Positions 57,353 through 64,000 of a DNA stretch of 64,000 nucleotides are shown piece by piece. Each line of letters starts with the position of its first letter. Positions within the stretch are counted from its first letter, which is position 1. Source of the DNA: Corbicula japonica (Eukaryota > Mollusca > Bivalvia > Venerida > Cyrenidae); the NCBI GenBank assembly GCA_038501625.1, contig JAZAYU010000012.1, positions 2,666,001 to 2,730,000 on the forward strand. Direction: 5' to 3'. The notes below the pieces were generated by a model. That model was not told the origin of the DNA, did no database searches, and saw only the letters and a program-made list of their open reading frames with translations. Made by a program: the position numbers and the translations under genes.

Positions 57353-60300
57353 AAACAACGAATTCCTCTTCCTGTGCTTCCGGATGGATTCGGTACAATG
57401 GTTCCTGTTATCTATTTTGGAACGAAACGAAGACTACATTTCAACAAGCAGTGGTAAACTATAATGCAAACTACAGTATAATGGTTTATTTTCGCGATCG
57501 AATTTTTTCGCGATTTTGCCAGAATTTAAATTTTTGCGGTTGTAATTTTAGCGAAATCGAACCAGCAGAAATTAATTTTCGCGTTTTTACTGTTGCAGTA
57601 TTCCTATTGCTATATTTCTTATAATCAAGACATGTACCAGCAAATGTGCCTCTAAAATTTTAGTATTATTAGAAGAAGTGTTTGCTATTATGTGAAAGCT
57701 GTGCATTTAACAGTGGTATTTTAGTAAACTGTTATAAACTGTTATAAACCAAACTTAGAATAATAAAGCCTTTTCAAACAGCTCATTAACTAACGCATAT
57801 CTGCATTGTTTGTAAAGCATAGTATATGCAGCAAATTTTGAAAGTATGAAATTATCCCTACCCATGATTTGACGATTGTCATCAATATCAATCATTTCGA
57901 CTCCAGAACTGTTAATTGTATCGGTTTTTATCTAATCTGCCGAAGCAATTACTAAATGTGTGCACTGTGAAATATACTCGATTAACCCTGAACATAAAGA
58001 AAAAGAACGGCAGTTTTAATAAAGCTTATCGTACAGTCTAGCAGAATAGTGCACTTCGCGAAAGTAAAGTAGTGAATTTTTTACCTTTTTTATTTTAGCG
58101 AATTCAAGATGGTCGCGAAAATAGCGAAAATATTATGCTCCCGAAAAAAACAACATTAAACGGTATTATTATTGGATTTCACTTTGCAACCCTATATAAA
58201 TTCCTTCTTACACAATTACACAGTATAACTGCGTATAAAAATTTCTTCCTCCGTCAATCATTCTGACACAAATTTGACTTACAAAAATCATGTAAATATC
58301 ATACGGTTTCCAGACTTTTAATTGTTCCTTAACAAATTTTTTCTTCATGTTTTAATTATTTTCATCAATTAAATTTGTTTACGATGAAGAAAGCAATTAT
58401 CTTTTTTAAACTGTATAATATTATAATTAAGAGAAATATGCAAATCAGGAATTACCACATTCAGAAGACAAGTCTCCCCACGCAGGCAAGAAGAAGAGAA
58501 AGAGAGAGCATGGTTTATATGATCAATTTCAAACAGACACCGCAAACAAGAAACAAAAATGAGAACCCAGTGGTGTACCTCCTTGGAACGGTCAGTTGCA
58601 AAACAACTTGCCATTTGGGGTTTAAACTAGGTTCAACTTGCACAAACCTCACACCTGCCCTAACAGATGCTCATATAAACAAGTACACGTTTCCTTGGTG
58701 AAAAACTCCAACCCGCCCATCAACTCGACAATGTTGCATGCAGAAGCACACAAACATTCAAAACATAAAAGGTTAATAGCATTGTCAAGCAAAGGGGCGG
58801 GTACTCAGTGATTTTAACGAGATAAGATTCATTGGAGTCATATCAGCAAGAACACGATGACGCGAATTATAAGAAACAGATCGAGCTTTATTGTTCTTTT
58901 ATGCGAATTCCCTTTAAACCTTCATACACTCTTAAACCCATGCCGGCGTCGTGCAACCAAGGAGGTGAGCATAACGGTCAACTGTAGATCGGTTAATCAC
59001 CAGGCATGCAGAGCGCTGTAAAATATCTTATTGGTAATTTTTAAATTGTTTCATTGCGTAGTACTCATACGCAAATAATATCTCGTATGAGAACGTTTAC
59101 GAACGGGTTCAATTTAGTGTAAAAAGGTGAAATATGCATATCAGGAATCGCCACATTCAGAAAAAACAACCTCCCCACACAGTCAAGAAGAGAGGGAGAG
59201 AGCATGGTTAATAAAATGATCAGTTTCAAAAGAGACACCACTAACAATTAACAAAAATGAGAACCCGAGGGGTTACCGCCTTGGAACGGTCAGTCGCAAA
59301 TCAAATTGCCACTGGGGGGTTTAAACCAGGTTCTAGGGTGCACCAACCTCACACTTGCCCCAACAGGTTCTCATATCACAAAACAAATACAAGTTGTCTT
59401 GGTGAAACAACTCCAGCCCACTTATTGGCTCAACCATGTTGCATGCAAAAGCACACAAACATATAAAACATAAGAATCTAATAGCATTGAAAAGCCAAAG
59501 GGCGGGTACTCAATGATCTTACAGAGACCAGAGCTCCTGGAGTAAAATCAGCAAGAACACGATGACAGGGATAAAAGAAACAAATCGAGCTTCTAGGTTC
59601 TTTTAAGAAAAGATTTCCCCTTAAACCTTCATAAACTCTTAAACCCCTGCCACCGTCGTGCAACCAAAGAGGTAAGCATAAGTGGCGGCATGAGGTAACG
59701 TCAAAGGTATTTTGTGCCACTTCAAGCAATATTTTATATCAAAGTCGCTCAAATTATGCACAAGAACCATAAATTCAATATAATTGTTTTTATGAATGCA
59801 GATAGAAATATATTTCACTCGTGAACTCTGAAATAATGTAATTTTACTTGTGGCTATATTTCTATATCATTATATTCAAAAGAAGAACTTTGCTAAATGT
59901 TTTAGTCAAAATGCAGTGAGTACGGTGCACATGTTGTGTTCATTGAAAGTGAAGCCGAGAATTCATTTGTAAGACGTCAGCTTGAGACTATCAACAACTG
60001 TAAGATATTTACTTTGTCATTCCATTATCCAATAAGTAAAGGAATTTAGGGTTTGAAACCAAACATATCTGATGATTTCGTTTATCAAGGTTATCCGATC
60101 AACATTTTTGGGGTTGTCCTGGCTAACTCAATAGGTAGCGTTATTAGAATTGCATGTATAGGCGCTCTCGCCGTACAGGTTCGCTCCCCAGTAGGGTCAA
60201 TATCATTTGCAATTTACTGTAGTGCTAGTCGTGCACTGTGGCGGCCGTAAAAAGTCTCCCCGTACATATATAGTACAGGACTGTAATCATCGATTACCGC

Positions 60301-61086
60301 TGTCATGCAGTGATGATTCCGTTTATCAGGATTATCTGATCATTTTTTTAGAAATGTCCCGGCTAGCTCAATTGATATCTAGGCACTGTGTCCGTACAGG
60401 TTCTCTCCAAATTAGGGGCATTATCATTCGACATTCACAGTAGCGCTTTTTGCAGTTTGGCGGACGTAAAAGTCTACCCTTACATATAGTCAGTACTGTT
60501 AACAGTAAATAATACCGGTACCATGCTGCGATGATTACGTTTATCAGGGATATCTAACAAACCTTTTTGGAGTTGTCTTGGCTAGCTCAATTGGTGGCGT
60601 AATAATAATTACTTGGTTAGGCAATGTCTCCGGTCGGGTCAATATCATTTAAAACAGTAAATTATATAATTAGTATGATTCCGAATTAACATAATATAAA
60701 GTTTCATAAAATTTACAAATAATTACTAACATTCTCAGAAGTCGATATATGCCAATTTAGTGATATTATAGAAATAGTCTTGCAGTTGAAGGAAGGATTT
60801 AGTTTTTTAGTTCCTCACACAAAAGCAAAGATTAATGTTTGTACAAAATGTAATTATAGCCACAGTCATATTCTGGTGGATTGGGATGACAGACGAAGAA
60901 ACTGAAGACATTTGGAAATGGTACGGTACTGACTTAGAGGTTTCATTCAAGGATTGGAATACCGGGGAACCGAACTATGGAAGAAACGAAAATTGTGCTG
61001 CAATCCTAATGTACTATCATTGGTACGACATTTTCTGTGATGCTAGATACTGGACAACCGGTGTAATATGTGAACAAGAACAGTGA
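57353..61086 (+). CDS. C-type lectin domain, three terminal exons of the receptor
   Basis: Exons 57353-57453, 59906-59999 and 60866-61086 (or 60860, an alternative acceptor 6 bases upstream) join in phase 1, 0, 1. Exon 1: NSSSCASGWIRYNGSCYLFW, the long-form CTLD start, then FQQAV. Exon 2: SKCSEYGAHVVFIESEAENS, matching the C...GAHLV.I.S..E core. Exon 3: FWWIGMTDEE, WNTGEPN with the EPN calcium/mannose-type motif, NCAAI, WYDIFC where most calcium-binding lectins have WND, and ending VICEQEQ. Six cysteines suit three disulfides. EPN suggests mannose-type sugar preference in known lectins, but Tyr for Asn in WND may weaken calcium binding. Splice sites: CCGATTTAG, GCAGTG|GTAAAC, TGTTTTAG, AACT|GTAAGA, CCACAG. 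The last acceptor has a poor pyrimidine tract. Upstream exons supply eight sushi domains. No AATAAA was found close to the stop. Confidence 0.8.
57475..58165. repeat. TTTTCGCG-rich repeat in a lectin-domain intron
   Basis: Both ends hold runs such as TTTATTTTCGCGATCG, TTTTTTCGCGATTTTGCC and, inverted near 58100, GGTCGCGAAAATAGCGAAAA. Resembles a degenerate inverted-repeat element; ends not fixed. Confidence 0.3.
58435..59020 (+). repeat. dispersed repeat family A, near-complete
   Basis: From TATGCAAATCAGGAATTACC through CTCCTTGGAACGGTCAGTTG, GGTTTAAACTAGGTTC, ATGCTCATATAAACAAGTAC, GCAGAAGCACACAAAC and TAATCACCAGGCATGCAGAG. Directly followed by a second copy. Confidence 0.65.
59120..59700 (+). 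repeat. dispersed repeat family A, best copy
   Basis: Complete run: AAAGGTGAAATATGCATATC, GAACCCGAGGGGTTACCGCC, TTGGAACGGTCAGTCGCAAA, TTTAAACCAGGTTCTAGGGT, GCACCAACCTCACACTTGCC, CAAGTTGTCTTGGTGAAACA, AAGGGCGGGTACTCAATGAT, AAATCGAGCTTCTAGGTTCT, ACCGTCGTGCAACCAAAGAG. Use this as the family reference. The plus and minus frames inside are repeat artefacts. Confidence 0.7.
60065..60660 (+). mobile_element. three head-to-tail SINE units
   Basis: GATGATTTCGTTTATCAAGG (60071), GATGATTCCGTTTATCAGGA (60312) and GATGATTACGTTTATCAGGG (60530) open three units, each with a box A (GGCTAACTCAATAGGTAGCG, GGCTAGCTCAATTGATATC, GGCTAGCTCAATTGGTGGCG). Units 1 and 2 have a box B (CAGGTTCGCTCCCCAGTAGG, CAGGTTCTCTCCAAATTAGG) and the tail GCGGCCGTAAAAAGTCTCCC type. 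Sits in the last intron of the lectin gene. Confidence 0.65.
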
Positions 61087-61384
61087 TTAGAGCAAAATTT
61101 GGATTATTATTATAACGTTAAAATCTTGCTATTGAAACTTAATTCTAATGAAATGGAATCCTTTATCATACAATTTTGCAGGTGTTGTGTGTTCTAGAAT
61201 AGAACATAATCAGGACAAATAACATACACGGTAGAACTAAACATAACATATATTTAAAAAAATAAGTGATACATTTTAACATACCGATGTCGAAAAAAAT
61301 AATACGAAAATAGATAAAGCTGTCTTACGGTAGATTTTATTCTGAATGTGTTAATTTACTTTGTTTATTGGAAATCTTTAAATG

Positions 61385-62050
61385 AAGAAACTAGAAGCTC
61401 GATTTGTTTCTTTTATCTCTGTCATCGTGTTCTTGTTGATTTAAATCCAAGTGCTCTGGTGTCGGTATGAACATTGAGTACCAACCTTTTTTCTTTGCTA
61501 TGCTATAAGCTACTTATGTTTTACATGTATATATCTGTATGTGTGCTTCTGCATGCAACATTATCGAGCTGAAGGTTGCGTTGGAGTTATTTCACCAAGA
61601 CAACTTGTTAGTTAATACGAGAACCTGTTTGGGGAAGTGTGAGGTTGATGTGCAAAATTCGCCCCAACAGGTTTTCATAATACAAAATGTACAAGTTGTC
61701 TTGGTGAAATAACTCCAAACCACTCATCAGCTCAACAATGTTGCATGCAAAAGCACACAAACATATAAAACATAATAAGCTAAAATCATTGAAAAGCTAA
61801 GGGGGCGGGTACTCTATGGTCTTACCGAGACCAGAGTACCTGGACCTGGACTCAGCAAGAACACGATGACAGGGATAAAAGAGACAAATTGAGCTTTAGG
61901 TTCTTTAAAAAAAATAATTCCCTAAAAACTTCACTTCATAAACTCTTAAACCCCTGCCAACGTTGTGCAACCAAAGAGGTAAGCATAATGATCAACAGTA
62001 AATGGGTTAATCACCAGGCCTGCAGAGCGCTGCAGAATATCATGTTGGTA
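61385..62050. repeat. family A copies as a large inverted pair
   Basis: Antisense arm 61388-61655 (GAAGCTCGATTTGTTTCTTT, GCATGCAACATTATCGAGCT, TTTCACCAAGACAACTTG) faces a sense arm 61665-62050 (CAAGTTGTCTTGGTGAAATA, TGTTGCATGCAAAAGCACAC, GACAAATTGAGCTTTAGG, TCACCAGGCCTGCAGAGCG). The arms are complementary over about 230 bases and could form a long imperfect hairpin. Confidence 0.65.
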
Positions 62051-62059
62051 ACCTTATTT

Positions 62060-62500
62060 GAATTTACAGATGGTTTTACGAATAACCGGAAGAATTTAAC
62101 ATTGCCTTTTATTTTCTTAAGTATATAAATTATATATCCATTAAAACTGACTGCGAAATACCTTGTTGCAATAGTGATTTTAATTTGCACCTATATTTAT
62201 TTTTTAATTAAATCTGGGTATCAGCTATAAATCTTACAAAAGGTTTTCCTTAATTTGTGATACCGATAACCTTGTTTTAAAAGTGTTTCTGTTAGGCAAA
62301 GGTAACGTTCATTGAAATCATTAACATCATTGCAAGCTCTAGAAAAGCGAACACGATGTGAGATATAAACCCCGTCTAAAGCGGAATATTTATTATATTG
62401 AAATTAAAATCATCTCTTTTATCACACATTTTAGTAGTGACGTATCAATTTTGAATAGAAAGATTAAGATAAAGAAAATGTGCTTGCTTATCTGTGTTTG
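62060..62500. other. no gene seen
   Basis: AT-rich, nothing recognised. Confidence 0.5.
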
Positions 62501-62503
62501 TTA

Positions 62504-62725
62504 TTAAGTTGTAGCACGTTGGGATAATACGACTTTATTAACCAAAGATGTAAAATTGTTATTATACATGCTCAACAAATCACCAAGTTACCTCGAGGTG
62601 TTGTTAAAGGCTATAATAATGTCATCCTGATGTTCGGTAGAAAGAGATAACATAAAATCTCTTTCGTAACAGTATAAAAACAGATCAGCAACAAGGGGTC
62701 CACAATTAGAACTCATTGGAATGCC
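62504..62725 (-). pseudogene. reverse transcriptase fragment, probably Penelope-like
   Basis: Minus-strand translation: GIPMSSNCGPLVADLFLY, CYERDFMLSLS, DDIIIAFNNTSR, stop, LGDLLSMYNNNF. This is the palm segment around the active site; relatives carry SRYLDDLL where this has a stop and LGDLL, so one codon became a stop and the first catalytic Asp is Gly. Family (Penelope-like rather than LINE) is from recollection of similar sequences in cnidarians and molluscs. Confidence 0.65.
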
Positions 62726-63079
62726 TATTAAAATATTTTTAAATCAGGTTACATATCAATATCATGCATTTGACAATGTTTTTAACTTAAATATTTGGAA
62801 GATATTTTATAATTTCATTTTCTGTGTAAAATATTCAAAATTTGATAAGGCCTACTGTTTCCCCGATGACAGCCTCGCCAATAAGATGAGCAAGGGGGAC
62901 ATAAATTTAAACCCAAATAAAGTTTATAGCTTTAATGTTAAAGACATGCACGGGAATTATTGATTTGTACATGTTTGACGGCAAATGAAGCACGAAAACT
63001 TCGTTAACTTCGAAAAATCAAAATTTTGTCGGCTATCTGATTTTTCTGTTAACAAATTGCAATTCAGCTTTAGTGTAAT

Positions 63080-63990
63080 AATTCAATATAAAAATCAAAA
63101 TGTAAGAAGGCGGCTCACGCCTGACGAGATGAATAGGGGGTTTGGTTTGTTGCAGAACCATGTCTTGGAGGCAGGTTGCCCTGCCCGCTCCTTGAAGTTT
63201 TCCCACAGTTTTTGTCAACGAATGTGGAATCGTTTCCACATCGAAGGAAATGTAGCATATTAATGGTGGTTGTTCTAGTTGTACAACACATGCAAAACAC
63301 CGATACATTGTTTTCGTGGCCCGGTGCAATCGTTTCCAGGACGCTACTTTGTTAGGAAACAGCTTGCGGAATGCAAAAAAGTACTAATATCTTTCCAGAC
63401 AACAAGGAACAGTTTGCATGATGCTGGTATGAATGAATAACTACGTCAGAGAACGCCTGCGTTGACCCCGAGACCATATGAAATGGAGACCCTGAAGTTA
63501 GATCCCGGTTTTGTTGACTGATGGGTTTAAATTTGGTCTGACTTCACAGATAGGCGCGCAAGAGTGTGGAGAAGACCAAATGAACGTTTTGCTCCAGCTT
63601 GCATCTCGGAACACGACATATATGGTCGAGGGACTGTTATTGTATGGGGAGGAATAAGTGTCATTGGCAAAACGGACCTCAATTCTTTTGACATCGGCAC
63701 CTTGGCATCAATAAGGGTATTGTCGCGAGATAATTAACGTACATGTACGACCGTATGCAGGAGCAATGGGTCCAGATTTTATTCTAATGCGGAACCTCGG
63801 CCAAACACTGCCCACCTCACTACCCAATATATTGCACATAATAAAATCGAGATCTTGACTTGGCCTGCAAGATTCTCGGCCTTAATCCGCTTGAGCGCGT
63901 GTAGTACATGCATCAGAGTGTCATTTCTTGTCGCCCTATGCAGCCGGTCACTTTTGAAGAATTTCTTGCTGCCTAACAACAGAATTGATA
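63080..63990 (+). pseudogene. decayed Tc1-like transposase, most of its length
   Basis: Frame 1 pieces in order: RRLTPDEMNRGFGLL, GCPARSLKFS (HTH), RMWNRFHIEG; after stops, TDRRARVWRRPNERFAPACI, EHDIYGRGTVIVWGGISV (catalytic-domain VWRRPGERF and GGGSVMVWGGIS motifs) and GKTDL; near 63857 LTWPARFS stands for the WPARSPDLNP region. At least five stops and shifts. The N-terminus would lie just after 63080; the 3' end may lie past the window. Terminal repeats not seen. Confidence 0.75.
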
Positions 63991-64000
63991 AGTGTTCACA

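Overview
The window looks like nuclear DNA of an animal, most likely a marine bivalve mollusc. It is AT-rich, genes are split by GT-AG introns of 1-3 kb, there are no operons, and most bases lie in interspersed repeats: tRNA-derived SINEs, TIR/MITE elements with TA or 8-bp target duplications, decayed Tc1/mariner transposases, non-LTR and Penelope-like reverse-transcriptase pieces, and minisatellites. The species call is inference from repeat style and gene content; no taxonomic marker gene is present.

Three gene loci can be supported. (1) Two nearly identical small secreted Kunitz-like proteins of 84 aa lie in opposite directions at 9375-9629 (+) and 35857-36111 (-). They sit in an inverted duplication of about 3 kb whose arms (about 6.24-9.80 kb and 35.69-38.82 kb) also share the TATA box, a non-coding first exon, its splice donor and the intron acceptor. 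(2) Between the arms, exons at 28967-29012, 32314-32360 and 33549-33626 join in phase to a 56-residue protein: a signal peptide, about 15-18 exposed residues and a hydrophobic C-terminus, in the style of a miniature GPI-anchored or single-pass surface peptide. A splice-donor-bearing 5' exon and an AATAAA support it. (3) From 52.6 to 61.1 kb on the + strand lies a membrane receptor: an N-terminal transmembrane exon (type II topology), eight sushi/CCP domains in three exons and a three-exon C-type lectin domain. The first sushi domain carries an apparent one-base frameshift, and two of the sushi exons are a tandem duplication.

Region by region: 0-6 kb holds SINE, hAT-type MITE, foldback hairpin and dispersed repeats; 6-10 kb Kunitz copy 1; 10-28 kb tandem duplications, Tc1 and mariner remains, MITEs, SINEs and a 35-bp minisatellite; 28-34 kb the mini-gene with two MITEs in an intron; 34-39 kb a tandem repeat and Kunitz copy 2; 39-52 kb a repeat landfill (Tc1, LINE RT, a MITE with internal minisatellites, a long perfect hairpin beside a truncated reading frame, LINE endonuclease, a 162-bp tandem array); 52-61 kb the sushi-lectin gene; 61-64 kb a giant inverted repeat, a Penelope-like RT piece and a decayed Tc1 transposase.

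Functionally, a protease-inhibitor-like pair, a tiny surface peptide and a sushi/lectin receptor would fit secreted or surface defence and recognition proteins. That link is inference from domain types, not shown by the sequence. Most other open frames of 60-120 codons are chance frames or frames inside repeats.
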